A DNA stretch of 64,000 nt from an uncultured Clostridia bacterium (GCA_944387895.1 CALXGQ010000007.1:1-64000); one strand, 5' to 3'; counted from the first letter of the stretch, positions 29,197 through 38,248 are shown. Notes: generated by a model from the letters alone, not told the origin. Made by a program: numbers and translations.

Positions 29197-30486
29197 TTAC
29201 CCCTCCTTCAATGGATTGATCACAGAAAGACAGCTGCGTTCCTCGGAAAACATCCCCATAGCCCGTTTCCGCATATCCGCGGCGCTGATTTTTTGCAGCG
29301 CCTCAAGAGCGTCGAAGGTTTCGGCGCCGTTGAGGTGATTGCCGACCATGCGGTTGACCATGCCGTAGGCCTGATCGGTTTCCATCACCAGAGCGCCGTA
29401 AAGCCCGTTGCGGATCTCGCGGAACCGTTCCTCGTCCGGCGTACCATCGATCAGCGCCTTGATATGCTTGAATGCGCACCGCTCTACCGCCTTCGGATCG
29501 TCGCTTTCGCCGCTGATCACGCAGAAAGAAAAATAATCCGATAGATCATACCAGCAGTCAAATCCGCTGTTGATCACGCCGGTCTCATAAAGCTCGCTGT
29601 AAAAGGGAGAGGTTTTGCCGAAAAGGTATTCCAGAAGGATCTCGACCTCCATCTCCTTTTGAGAAAGGGCAAAGCCATCGACGTCCGTATCGTTATCCTT
29701 GAATCCAAGATGAAAGATCGGGCGGGAAACCAGCATATTGCGCTCCACAAGGCGCGCGCCCGCTTCGTCCGGCTCATGAATGGGCATCGATTGAAGAGGC
29801 AGCTCCCGGCGCGCAGGAAAATAACGGTCGACCGCATCGAGGACCCGCCCCCGGTCGACATCTCCCGCCACCGCAAGAACCAGATTCAGCGGATGGTAAA
29901 AGGTGTTGTAGCAGTCCATCAGGATCTCGGGGGTCAGGGAGTAAATGTCCTCCGCCGTGCCCGCGATATCCCGCCGGATCGGATGCTCCTGATAAAGACC
30001 CTGCACCATTGTGAAATAACCCTGCCAGCCCGGCTCGTCCTCATACATCTTGATCTCCTGGGCAATGATCCCCTTTTCCTTTTCCACGTTCTCTCTGGTC
30101 AGATAGGGGTGGGTAACAAAGGAGAGCAGCACCTCCAGGTTATCCTCAAAAAAATCGCTGCAAACGAAATAATAAGCCGTTTTGTCGTTGGAGGTATAGG
30201 CGTTGGCCTTTGCGCCGGTTTTGGCATAAAAATCAAAGGCGTTGCCTTTTTCTCCTTCAAAAAGCTTATGCTCCAGAAAATGCGCAGTTCCGTTCGGAAC
30301 CGTTACCTGCCGTCCGTCCGGCGCAGTAAAGGCATAGTTGATCGACCCGAATTTAGCCGATATCATCGCCGCTTTTCGCGCCTTCCCCGGCATCTTCATG
30401 AAATAAATCGTCAGGCCGCTTGGATGAATCAGCTTTTCATACGCTCCGCCAATCGCCGGACAGGTATAAACCTTGGATTGTATCAT
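29197..30486 (-). CDS. M16-family zinc peptidase (YmfH-like)
   Basis: A 429-residue M16 peptidase homologue. The inverted zinc motif HxxEH is present (HFLEHKLFEG), with the distal Glu in the EKEKGIIAQEIKMYEDEP block about 75 residues later, so this member should be catalytic. It begins YTCPAIGGAYEKLIHPSGLTIYF, as in the YmfH group. It is coupled to the non-catalytic homologue upstream (ATGA overlap), a pairing typical of M16 heterodimers. The substrate is unknown. Confidence 0.92.
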   Translation of the reverse strand: MIQSKVYTCPAIGGAYEKLIHPSGLTIYFMKMPGKARKAAMISAKFGSINYAFTAPDGRQVTVPNGTAHFLEHKLFEGEKGNAFDFYAKTGAKANAYTSNDKTAYYFVCSDFFEDNLEVLLSFVTHPYLTRENVEKEKGIIAQEIKMYEDEPGWQGYFTMVQGLYQEHPIRRDIAGTAEDIYSLTPEILMDCYNTFYHPLNLVLAVAGDVDRGRVLDAVDRYFPARRELPLQSMPIHEPDEAGARLVERNMLVSRPIFHLGFKDNDTDVDGFALSQKEMEVEILLEYLFGKTSPFYSELYETGVINSGFDCWYDLSDYFSFCVISGESDDPKAVERCAFKHIKALIDGTPDEERFREIRNGLYGALVMETDQAYGMVNRMVGNHLNGAETFDALEALQKISAADMRKRAMGMFSEERSCLSVINPLKEG

Positions 30487-31745
30487 TGTTCGCCTTGAAC
30501 CCCTTTCAAAAAGTAGACTGTGTCCAGCGCGGCCTCCCGGGCGATGGCAATCACCGTCTCCCGCGAAACGGCCTCGATCTCGCCAATTTCCTGCTCCGGC
30601 GTTTGCAAAACGCCCCGCAGCGTTCCGGAAAGCATCAGAGAGGCCAGCGCGCTTTCGCTGTCGGATAAGCTGCGGATGCTGTCGATCAGATAGATTTTGG
30701 CATGATCCAGCTCCTCCTGAGAAAAATCACCGGCGGCCACCGCTGCCAGCTGGCTTTCAATCTCCTGCCGCGCTTCCTCATATTTCGCAGCCTCCACGCC
30801 GCTGGAAACAAACATCACGTTTTTGAAGCGATCGATATTGGAGGAGCAGTAATAGCAAAGGGAAAGCCTTTCACGCACGTTCATAAAGAGCCTGGAGGTG
30901 GCGCTTCCGCCGTAGAGCACGTTGAAAAGCCGGCAGGCCGCGCCGTTTTCAAGGGCGGTCTGCCCCAGGCGATAGCCGAGATTCAGCTTACTCTGGTTCA
31001 GCTCCATCGGCTCAATGATTTCCTTTGCGCTCCCGGCCGCGCCCTTTATTTCCGTTTCGGGCATGGCGCCCGGGCGGTCGGGGAAGCGTTCCGCCAGCGG
31101 ATCCAAAAATCCTCCGCCGTCCTTCCCCACGCTGCTGATCACCACATAGGCTTCCCGCATCATCCGGGCATAAAACCGATAAAGGGATTGGGGATCAAAG
31201 CTCTTGAGGGTTTCCGGATCGCCCATTTCATGGATCCCATAGGCCTCGCCGGCGCACATCAGCTCTTTGCAGCGCTCTGCGGCGTAAATCCGTTTATCGT
31301 TGAACTGCGCCTTGATTTTATCGGCGAGATTGACCTTTTCCTGCTCCACATAATCCGGAAGAAAGCCCTCGTTTTCAATCAGGGGGCAGAAAAGGATCTC
31401 TTGCAGAAAATCCATCATGGCGGCGCGCAGATCTTCGCCGTCGATGGCATATTCATTGTCGAGATGGGTGAAGGAGAAGGATAAAAGCTCCATTTCCCCG
31501 GCCTTGCTGGCAGTAATGGAAAAGGAAGCGCCATAGTACCCTGCAAGAAGGCGGCTGATCTGGTCCATCCGCGGATACCGGCGACACCCACGGCTGAGTA
31601 CCCCGGAAAGCAGGGACAGCCCCGTTGCATTTTCCGCAGTCAGCGGCATCACAAAATCCACCGATACATACCCGGTTTTGAACCGCTCCGTAACGCCGTA
31701 GTTACAAATCACGCCCCGCCGGGGCTTTTCCTGAACAAATCTCAT
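30483..31745 (-). CDS. M16-family peptidase-like protein without catalytic motif (YmfF-like)
   Basis: A 420-residue M16 homologue. The HxxEH zinc motif is absent at the expected place; the region reads GVLSRGCRRYPRMDQISRLL. The C-terminal half keeps M16 features (LNLGYRLGQTALENGAACRLFNVLYGGSATSRLF). It is probably the non-catalytic partner of the protein encoded next. The ATG at 31745 has GGAGT upstream. It is the first gene of the operon running to the two membrane proteins. Confidence 0.88.
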   Translation of the reverse strand: MRFVQEKPRRGVICNYGVTERFKTGYVSVDFVMPLTAENATGLSLLSGVLSRGCRRYPRMDQISRLLAGYYGASFSITASKAGEMELLSFSFTHLDNEYAIDGEDLRAAMMDFLQEILFCPLIENEGFLPDYVEQEKVNLADKIKAQFNDKRIYAAERCKELMCAGEAYGIHEMGDPETLKSFDPQSLYRFYARMMREAYVVISSVGKDGGGFLDPLAERFPDRPGAMPETEIKGAAGSAKEIIEPMELNQSKLNLGYRLGQTALENGAACRLFNVLYGGSATSRLFMNVRERLSLCYYCSSNIDRFKNVMFVSSGVEAAKYEEARQEIESQLAAVAAGDFSQEELDHAKIYLIDSIRSLSDSESALASLMLSGTLRGVLQTPEQEIGEIEAVSRETVIAIAREAALDTVYFLKGVQGEQ

Positions 31746-31786
31746 TCCTTACTCCTTCTATCAACCTGAAAATAATCGCTTTTTAT

Positions 31787-31810
31787 ATTATATCACATGA
31801 TCCCGCAAAT
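31787..31810 (-). promoter_or_regulatory. Promoter of the M16-lgt-folD operon
   Basis: Extended -10 TGATATAAT (hexamer 31787-31792) on the minus strand. The -35 region is weak (TTTTCA at 17-base spacing). Confidence 0.5.
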
Positions 31811-31833
31811 GAAAAGACGAAACCGCCGGAAAT

Positions 31834-34680
31834 TCATGAACAAACTGTTACAAAGTAGTTTTCCAGCCCTGCCACTATATTTTGGGCAATTTTCAGCGCA
31901 TTATCCTCGCTGCACAGCATTTCATATTCCACCGGATTGCAAAGATATCCCGCCTCGATCAAAACGGCCGGATACCGGGTCTGGCGGCAGACATGAAGGC
32001 TTTGCCGCCTGCTGACCGCCGCCTTTTCCCCAACGCCGTCCCAGAGGGTTTGCGCCAGCTCTTCGGCCAGCCCGGCGGAAACCGGAGAAGAATACAGCGC
32101 CAATGCGCCGGAGAGCCGATTGTAATCCGTCGTTTGGCTTCCCGCGTTGTGGTGAAGAGAAAGAAACAGATCCGGAGCCTGTTCGGCGGCTATTTCCACC
32201 CGCTGCTCCAGCGTCACCGTTTCATCCGACGATCTGGTCATCAAAACCGTTGCGCCGGCCGCTTCCAGCTCTTGCTTCAGCAGGTTCGCCAACGCAAGAT
32301 TCAGCGTGCTTTCCGCCGGATATGCGCTGCCGCCCGGCCCCAGGGCGCCGCTGTCCTCCCCGCCATGGCCGGCGTCCAGCAGGATCGTCTTTCCCGCCAG
32401 CCCTTCGCGATGGAACCGGACATAAACCGTTATGCTGTTTTTCTGCGGCAAAACCTCATAGCCCGCTATGTCTCGCCCGGCAGAAGAGGTGATGCTGATC
32501 ACCGCCTTCCCGGCGTTCCGCCGAACCGTAAAGCGCAGCTCCCCCTGCGTGCAGTCGGTATCAAATTCTTCGGTCAGCCCGGCGGTAAGAACAACCTCCA
32601 GCGCCGTACCGTCGCAATATGTATAATAAGCCGGGGATTCCTCCGCCGCAATCCGCAGTATTTCATAGGCATAGCCGGCGGCGTCCCCCGGCAAAACCTC
32701 TTCGGTTCCCAGCAGCTCCTGCTCGACCCAATAGCCGTTTTCCAGCAGCGCGCGCGTTCCCTCCAGCGCCACCACCGTCACCTGCGCTCCCTTGCTCAGC
32801 GGATCGTGATCCATCTGAGAGCCGCCCGCACTTTCGTCAAAAAGATAGGCGTTCTCCTGCAGGATCATCTCCTCCCGATACCCTTCGGCATAGAGGTTCA
32901 GCTCCAGATCCGTATCAAAGGAAGTGGCGTCGACAGTATAATAAAAACCGGTCAGCGTAAGCTTGTCCCCCGCCGGAAAGGCAGGGATCTGCCACCGGGC
33001 GGTATAAAGCGTGGGGTCCGATTCAGAAGGAGAAAGGGGGATCATCAAGCTCCCGTTGGAGAGCGCGACCGCCGCGCCGGAGGGCGCCCGGAGCGAAAAA
33101 CAGATCGTTTCCCCCGCGCCGCGGCAAACCTTCCCCCGGGGATAGGCGGAGCTTTCATCCGGAAGGGTCGTCCCTCCGCCTTCGCTGCGGTAAACGGTAA
33201 GGGTCTTTCTTGCGCCGCCGGAGGAAACCGCAATGGTATTGGCTCCCTGCTCCAGCGTGATATATGCGGAGAAAAAGCCACTGCTGCTCACCACGGCCGC
33301 AACCCCGTTCACCTCTACGCGGGCGCCCGGCGCGCAGACCCCGGTGACAGAAACCCCGCCGCCGGAAATCGTTCTGCCGCTCTGAGGCGCAGTCACCTTC
33401 AATTTACCGGAGGTTTTCAGCGGGAGATATTCCACTTCCTGATCCTCCGCAACGGCAGACTCCAGATTCGGCCGTTCCTCTTCCACCGATGCATCGGCGC
33501 CGTAATATGCCTGGATCGAATCCAGAGCGCCCAGAGGATTCTCCGCCATCATTCCGTACCGGAAAAAGCAATGCCCCGCATAGCTTTCCTTTTCGGCGGC
33601 GTAGCGCAGCTGCCGCTCCATGATCGTGCCCTCATCCCAGCCGACTTCGTCTGTTCCCACTTTATAAAAGGCGATGCCGATATACAGCCGGGTTCCGCTC
33701 TTCCGGCACAATGCGTCCCACCAGTCCACCAAAACGTCGTATGGCGCCGCTTCCAGATCAAAGCTCCAGTAAATTTGCGGGCAGATATAATCCAGCCAGC
33801 CCTCTTCCACCCATTTTTTACTATCGGAATAAATCGCCGTATAAGAGCTCATGCCGCTGGTTGCGCTCCCGGCAGGATCCACAGACTGATTGGCCCAGAT
33901 CCCAAAGGGGCTCACCCCGAACTGAACGTCGGGGTCCAGCGTTTTGATCAGCGTGCCGGCGTCCTGGATCAGCCGGTCGACCGACTGACGGCGGAAATCC
34001 GCCAGCGATAGGCCGCCGCCGTATTTTTTGTATGCGGCGCTGTCGTCGAACCCGCTCATGTTATAGGGGTAAAAATAATCGTCGAAATGGATCCCATCGA
34101 TCTCATAGCCCCGCACCAGCTCCTCAATGCCGCTTAATATCAGCGCGCGCGCCTCGGGCAGGCCGGGATTATAGTAGACCCCCGAATCACAGGTAACGGT
34201 ATATTCCGGATGGAGCGCCGCAGGATTTTCCGCCGCCAGATTTTCCCAGACCCTGCTCCCCGTTCCGATCCGATAGGGATTGAGCCATGCGTGCAGCTCG
34301 ATCCCCGCTTTATGCGCCGTTTCAACAAAATAGGAAAGCGGATCAAAGGAGTCTGCCGGCGCTACGCCCTGGGTTCCGGTCAGATAAACGCTCCAGGGAA
34401 AAATCTCCGACGGATAGAGCGCGTCGCCCATCGGACGCGCCTGAAAGAAAATGGTGTTCAGTCCCATATCGGCGCAGTTATCGACAATCTCCCGGATCTC
34501 CGCTTTCAGCGCGGAAACAGAGAGCCCCTGAGCGGACGGAAAATCAAGATTGCCTACGCTGGAAACCCAGCAGGCCCGCACCTCATCAATCTCCTCCTCT
34601 ACTGCCCGGCAGCTGATAAAGGAAAAGGAATTGACAAACGCAAGAGCCGCCACCAATATAAAAACCACAGCCTTTTTCAT
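31834..34680 (-). CDS. Secreted GHL10-type glycoside hydrolase fused to a cell-wall amidase
   Basis: A 948-residue exported protein. Order: signal peptide (KKAVVFILVAALAFVNSFSFISC; a Cys sits at the end); a GHL10/DUF187 TIM-barrel domain, about 25-395 (RACWVSSVGNLDFPS, LHAWLNPYRIG, GIHFDDYFYP, FGVSPFGIW); an Ig-like domain near 430-505 (VTAPQSGRTISGGGVSVTG); a middle part with an SH3-like segment near 640-670; and a C-terminal N-acetylmuramoyl-L-alanine amidase from about 765 (LLDAGHGGEDSG, AESTLNLA, SLHHNA, LIEAGYLCNP). All four Amidase_3 zinc and catalytic residues (H, E, H, E) are present. It probably cleaves both glycan and stem-peptide links of peptidoglycan (inference). ATG 34680 has AAGGAG; an earlier ATG at 34704 has no clear site. 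Confidence 0.88.
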   Translation of the reverse strand: MKKAVVFILVAALAFVNSFSFISCRAVEEEIDEVRACWVSSVGNLDFPSAQGLSVSALKAEIREIVDNCADMGLNTIFFQARPMGDALYPSEIFPWSVYLTGTQGVAPADSFDPLSYFVETAHKAGIELHAWLNPYRIGTGSRVWENLAAENPAALHPEYTVTCDSGVYYNPGLPEARALILSGIEELVRGYEIDGIHFDDYFYPYNMSGFDDSAAYKKYGGGLSLADFRRQSVDRLIQDAGTLIKTLDPDVQFGVSPFGIWANQSVDPAGSATSGMSSYTAIYSDSKKWVEEGWLDYICPQIYWSFDLEAAPYDVLVDWWDALCRKSGTRLYIGIAFYKVGTDEVGWDEGTIMERQLRYAAEKESYAGHCFFRYGMMAENPLGALDSIQAYYGADASVEEERPNLESAVAEDQEVEYLPLKTSGKLKVTAPQSGRTISGGGVSVTGVCAPGARVEVNGVAAVVSSSGFFSAYITLEQGANTIAVSSGGARKTLTVYRSEGGGTTLPDESSAYPRGKVCRGAGETICFSLRAPSGAAVALSNGSLMIPLSPSESDPTLYTARWQIPAFPAGDKLTLTGFYYTVDATSFDTDLELNLYAEGYREEMILQENAYLFDESAGGSQMDHDPLSKGAQVTVVALEGTRALLENGYWVEQELLGTEEVLPGDAAGYAYEILRIAAEESPAYYTYCDGTALEVVLTAGLTEEFDTDCTQGELRFTVRRNAGKAVISITSSAGRDIAGYEVLPQKNSITVYVRFHREGLAGKTILLDAGHGGEDSGALGPGGSAYPAESTLNLALANLLKQELEAAGATVLMTRSSDETVTLEQRVEIAAEQAPDLFLSLHHNAGSQTTDYNRLSGALALYSSPVSAGLAEELAQTLWDGVGEKAAVSRRQSLHVCRQTRYPAVLIEAGYLCNPVEYEMLCSEDNALKIAQNIVAGLENYFVTVCS

Positions 34681-34734
34681 GCTTTTGCTCCTTGATAAAT
34701 TCATTTCCTGACGTTTTCATTCTATGCACAACGC

Positions 34735-34768
34735 AAAAAGCCTTATACATTATATGTATAAGACTTTT
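34735..34768 (-). terminator. Terminator after the two lipoprotein genes
   Basis: Stem CTTATACA/TGTATAAG extended by AAAAG/CTTTT, with the minus-strand tail CTTTTTGCG. Confidence 0.8.
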
Positions 34769-34772
34769 GGGC

Positions 34773-35225
34773 TCAGAACCGATCCGGCTCCGTATCTTCT
34801 TCGGCATAGCCGAGGTTATTATATAAATCTAAAAACGTCTGATAAACCTGATCGTTGGTATACTCATAAGCGACCTGATCGTAAAAAGCGATATCCTCGT
34901 TCAGGATCAGATGATGCTCCTTTTCCCCTCCGATGATGATGATAATGGAAAAGGCGGTGATGGGGTGGGGCTCCGAGGAAGAAGCCCGCCGCACGTCCAG
35001 CGTGCGGATCATTTCACAGATCTGCTCGATATCCTCCTGAGCGGTGACGACCTTATGGCGGAAATAGGAATCATCGGTTCCGTCGTCGTAAAAATATTCG
35101 CGCTGGATCTCCACGCTTTCCACCTGTTCCTGGGGAAGATAAAAGGTATTATGCTGCACCTTGAAGTTGCAGCCGGAAGCCATGAGCAGCACAGCCGCCA
35201 GACAAAGAAAAAGCCGTTTTTTCAT
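34773..35225 (-). CDS. Lipoprotein of unknown function, 150 residues
   Basis: Not recognised. A lipoprotein signal peptide ends in the lipobox MASGC (C19). The mature part is about 130 residues, with a beta-rich, acidic character (YFYDDGTDDSYFRHKVV, FSIIIIIGGEKEHHLIL). The lipobox should be a substrate of the Lgt encoded in this window. It starts inside the end of the preceding lipoprotein gene (ATGA-type overlap), so the two are coexpressed and may act together. Confidence 0.8.
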   Translation of the reverse strand: MKKRLFLCLAAVLLMASGCNFKVQHNTFYLPQEQVESVEIQREYFYDDGTDDSYFRHKVVTAQEDIEQICEMIRTLDVRRASSSEPHPITAFSIIIIIGGEKEHHLILNEDIAFYDQVAYEYTNDQVYQTFLDLYNNLGYAEEDTEPDRF

Positions 35226-35866
35226 AGGTCACTCTCCTGAACCAGAGCGCCGGAGGAAGACTCCAGCACCGCTCCGTTTACCGCGTCCACCATGCAAAGA
35301 TAGGTTCTGTCGTTCAGCATCGATATAAAGCGGATCTCATACTGCTCCGGCGCGCCGGTCATACTCAGCTCAACCTGCACATAGTCGTAATGAAAATCCT
35401 GATTATTGCTGAAAGCCTGGGCGGCGGTGGAAATCGCTTTTTCGCTGTCCACCGGCAGGGTCGCCGCGTCGAAGGCATTGCCATACTTCACAAGCTCAAA
35501 GGGCGTCAGCCCGTCCTCGGCGTAATCCGCTTTGGAAAAGCGTTCCACATGACCGGTTCTGGAATCCACTTCCGCCACATAAATATCCGAATATTCCGCT
35601 TCCTCCGGCGTTTTTTTCGTATAAAAAAGCTTGACCGTCCCGTTTCCATCGGAATTGAGGATCATTTCGATGCCGTAGAGGGAAAGATCCTCCTTATTTT
35701 TGGCCTGCAGATATTCCTTCATCGCCGCGGCGATGGGTACGGCTGTGTTATTGGTCTTGCCAAGGCTTTCATCGCTCTGCACAAAATCGCTGATGATCGG
35801 AACAGAGCAGGAGGAAAGGGAAATCAGAACCAACGCCGCCAGCAGCGCTAAAAAACTTTTTTTCAT
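35222..35866 (-). CDS. Lipoprotein of unknown function, 214 residues
   Basis: Not recognised. Signal peptide with lipobox SLSSC (C20). The mature part contains two segments that look like PepSY-type repeats (IYVAEVDSRTGHVERFSKADY and YLCMVDAVNGAVLESSSG), each a strand, DxxTG/NG turn and strand. AAGGAG precedes the ATG. It lies nine bases after the RluB-type gene and overlaps the following lipoprotein gene. Confidence 0.8.
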   Translation of the reverse strand: MKKSFLALLAALVLISLSSCSVPIISDFVQSDESLGKTNNTAVPIAAAMKEYLQAKNKEDLSLYGIEMILNSDGNGTVKLFYTKKTPEEAEYSDIYVAEVDSRTGHVERFSKADYAEDGLTPFELVKYGNAFDAATLPVDSEKAISTAAQAFSNNQDFHYDYVQVELSMTGAPEQYEIRFISMLNDRTYLCMVDAVNGAVLESSSGALVQESDL

Positions 35867-35875
35867 AGCAGCTCC

Positions 35876-36604
35876 TTATAAACGATACAAATAATCGATT
35901 TCTTTTTGCGTCAGGGCACGATACTGCCCCGCACGCAGCGTGCCGATGGAAAGATCCGCCAGCTTGTCCCGCTTCAGGCGCAGAACCTCCAGCCCCAGCG
36001 CTTCACACATTTTCCGGATCTCCCGGTTTTTTCCTTCGTAAAGGGTCAGGTAAAAAACCGTTCTGTCTGTCTTGCTGTCCAGAATTTCGATCTCGGCGGG
36101 CCGGGTCGTATAATCGTCCTCGGCGATATAGATCCCGTTCTCAAAGGCCTTGATCTGCTCCCGGTTCACCCCGCCCTTCACGATAACGCGGTAGGTTTTC
36201 GGGATATGATTGCGCGGATGCGTCAGCTTATTGGCCAGATCGCCGTCGTTGGTCATGAGCAGCAGCCCCTCGCTGTCTTTGTCCAGCCGCCCTACCGGGT
36301 ACAAACGCACCCGTTCCCGGGCGATCAGATCAGCCACGCATTTCCGCCCCTGCTCGTCGCTCATCGTCGTCACATATCCCCGGGGCTTATACAGCATCAG
36401 CGTGATCTTTTCCCGCACCGCCGGTTTGATCACGCGGCCGTCCACCCGGATCAGATCCCGCGCGCCGTCGGTTTTATCCCCCAGCCGCGCAGGGCGGCCG
36501 TTCAGCGTGACGCGCCCCTCTTCGATCATGGCTTCCGCCGCACGCCGGGAGCATACGCCGCAGTCTGCAATATATTTTTGGATTCGCACTAATTTTTCCT
36601 GCAT
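35876..36604 (-). CDS. rluB: RluB-type 23S rRNA pseudouridine synthase
   Basis: A 242-residue RsuA/RluB-family enzyme that converts a uridine to pseudouridine in rRNA. It has an N-terminal S4 RNA-binding domain (VRIQKYIADCGVCSRRAAEAMI) and the catalytic block PVGRLDKDSEGLLLMTNDG (catalytic Asp in GRLD), then GKNREIRKMCEALG. RluB (position 2605) is the most likely member, but RsuA-like specificity cannot be excluded. It lies between the carboxypeptidase gene and two lipoprotein genes. ScpB, its usual neighbour, is about 1.7 kb away on the same strand. Confidence 0.9.
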   Translation of the reverse strand: MQEKLVRIQKYIADCGVCSRRAAEAMIEEGRVTLNGRPARLGDKTDGARDLIRVDGRVIKPAVREKITLMLYKPRGYVTTMSDEQGRKCVADLIARERVRLYPVGRLDKDSEGLLLMTNDGDLANKLTHPRNHIPKTYRVIVKGGVNREQIKAFENGIYIAEDDYTTRPAEIEILDSKTDRTVFYLTLYEGKNREIRKMCEALGLEVLRLKRDKLADLSIGTLRAGQYRALTQKEIDYLYRL

Positions 36605-36645
36605 GATGATTCCTCTGTCTTTATTTCTTTTATTGTACCTTCTTT

Positions 36646-37749
36646 TTATCCCTTTTTCAAGAATAATCGTCGAAAAAATCCAAATATTCCTTCCAAAAAG
36701 CCCTCTTTTTTTTCAACGGATTCCACAGACTCCATCAAAACAAGAGGGCTTTCTCCGATTTTGACGCCCTGATACCAGTATTCTACCGTTCCGGCTACCG
36801 TTCCCGCCTCCCGGTTCCCGTATATAAACGGTCCGGTGCGCTTCACCCGGCTCTCCGCCCCGCCGTCGTATTGAAAGACCGGCGCCGCCACCCTCTGGCT
36901 GTTGACCGCCAAAACCGTTCCCCCGTCCGCCAGCGGCAATTCCACCGAAAAGGAAGCCTGCCCGGCGAGAACAACGGTTTCCAGCGTGGAGAACCATTTT
37001 TCATAGGCGCGAGTGTGGATCGTCCAGTCGTTTCTGCGCCCCAGCGTTACGCAGATCAAAAGCCCTCCGTCGCGCTGCGCCGCCGTCACCAGGCACCGCC
37101 CGGCCGCCATTGTATAGCCGGTTTTCCCGCCGATGCAATCCTCATAAAGAGAGAGCAGCCGGTTATGATTGACCACCTCCTGGGTACCGATGGTGCGGCG
37201 CTTCGTGGCGGTGATGATCCGAAACTGCGCGTTTTCCATTGCCGCCGCCATGATCAGCCCCAGCTCCCGGGCGGTCGTATAATGATTCTCGTCGGCAAGA
37301 CCGCTCGGATCGGAAAAATGCGTATCCACAAGTCCCAGATCCGCCGCCTTCTGATTCATCATGGCAACAAACGCCGCAACATCGCCTCCGCCGGCAAACC
37401 ATGCCAGCGCCACCGCGCAATCATTGGCAGAGCGCAGCATCAGGCCGTAAAGCAGATCCTCCACCGTATAGCGTTCCCCCGCCTTGATATAGAGGGAAGA
37501 ACCTTCCACTCCCGCCGCTTCGGCAGGGATCTCCACCGTTTCCGTCAGCCCCACCGTTTCCAGAACCACCAGCGCGGTCATCACCTTCGTGGTACTGGCC
37601 ATCAAAAGGCGCTCTTCCCCGTTTTCCTGCTCCAAAACGGTGCCGGAGCGTCCGTCCATAATCAAAAAAGCGCCGCTCTCGCCATATGCCCAAAGCGGAA
37701 ACATCAGCAAAATGGAAAATATCAGCAGAAATCCAATCCCTTTTCTCAC
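36646..37749 (-). CDS. dacF: Serine-type D-alanyl-D-alanine carboxypeptidase (DacF-like)
   Basis: A 367-residue penicillin-binding carboxypeptidase (S11). A signal peptide (residues 1-23, cut after AYG) is followed by S52-T-T-K55, RSANDCA (SxN) and GGKTGYT. The C-terminal beta domain ends in a hydrophobic/basic amphipathic stretch (FLEGIFGFFRRLFLKKG) that should anchor it to the outer membrane face. The start is GTG at 37749; the only binding site, AGGTGA, sits inside the 3' arm of the upstream terminator. dacF is the closest named relative, and the gerW gene upstream makes a sporulation role possible. Confidence 0.9.
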   Translation of the reverse strand: MRKGIGFLLIFSILLMFPLWAYGESGAFLIMDGRSGTVLEQENGEERLLMASTTKVMTALVVLETVGLTETVEIPAEAAGVEGSSLYIKAGERYTVEDLLYGLMLRSANDCAVALAWFAGGGDVAAFVAMMNQKAADLGLVDTHFSDPSGLADENHYTTARELGLIMAAAMENAQFRIITATKRRTIGTQEVVNHNRLLSLYEDCIGGKTGYTMAAGRCLVTAAQRDGGLLICVTLGRRNDWTIHTRAYEKWFSTLETVVLAGQASFSVELPLADGGTVLAVNSQRVAAPVFQYDGGAESRVKRTGPFIYGNREAGTVAGTVEYWYQGVKIGESPLVLMESVESVEKKEGFLEGIFGFFRRLFLKKG

Positions 37750-37751
37750 AA

Positions 37752-37790
37752 AAAATCACCTGCCCCATTATACGGGCAGGTGATCGGTTT
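37752..37790 (-). terminator. Terminator after gerW, overlapping the dacF ribosome binding site
   Basis: Stem ATCACCTGCCC/GGGCAGGTGAT (37757-37786) and a run of six T on the minus strand, ending a few bases before the dacF GTG. Confidence 0.82.
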
Positions 37791-37806
37791 TTATGCCTTT
37801 TTCAGA

Positions 37807-38181
37807 TCATTCTCCGTCCTTCTTATCGCGCACAAGGCCGGTGATCTTATCGATCAGCTCCGGAACGAGATCAACCAGCTTGTCCACTCCGGTTGAAGAT
37901 TCTGCAACCGGCAGCATCCGCACCTGATCGCCGCGCGCTACCAAAAAGCAGACCGGCGTGACTTTCACGCAGCCGCCTGCTCCGCCGCCGAAATGCTCGT
38001 TTTGCGGGCTGGCGCCGAAGCCGCTCCCGCCGCCGGCAAAGCCGCAGGAAACCTTTGAAACAGGAATCAGGGTAAGATCCTCGCCGATCTTGACAGGATC
38101 CCCGATCACAGTATCCACGTCCACCAGCTTTTTAATGCCGTCCAAAGCGCCGTTTACAACAGTTTCCGCCTTATTCTCCAT
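37807..38181 (-). CDS. ytfJ: GerW (YtfJ)-family sporulation protein
   Basis: A 124-residue protein of the GerW/YtfJ family. It starts ETVVNGALDGIKKLVDVDTVIGDPV and has the glycine-rich middle segment SCGFAGGGSGFG...GGGAGG and the VKVTPVCFLVARGDQVRMLPV core. In Bacillus subtilis YtfJ is made in the forespore and needed for normal germination with L-alanine. GGAG lies eight bases before the ATG. It is the last gene before a strong terminator and is near scpB and dacF, as in many spore formers. Confidence 0.9.
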   Translation of the reverse strand: MENKAETVVNGALDGIKKLVDVDTVIGDPVKIGEDLTLIPVSKVSCGFAGGGSGFGASPQNEHFGGGAGGCVKVTPVCFLVARGDQVRMLPVAESSTGVDKLVDLVPELIDKITGLVRDKKDGE

Positions 38182-38248
38182 CTCTCATGCTCCTTTTTCA
38201 ACTTGACGCGCCGCCGTCAGGGGATCGGAGCGGCGCCGCTTTGTCATT

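Noticed and set aside
31882-34011. A 709-codon open frame on the plus strand
   Set aside because: It is antisense to the GHL10-amidase gene, has no credible start site and shows shadow-type composition (rich in Arg, Gly and Ala).
37757-37786. TATAAT in the loop of the gerW terminator as a dacF promoter
   Set aside because: No -35 element lies at suitable distance, and no extended -10 TG is present. It is too weak to list as a promoter.
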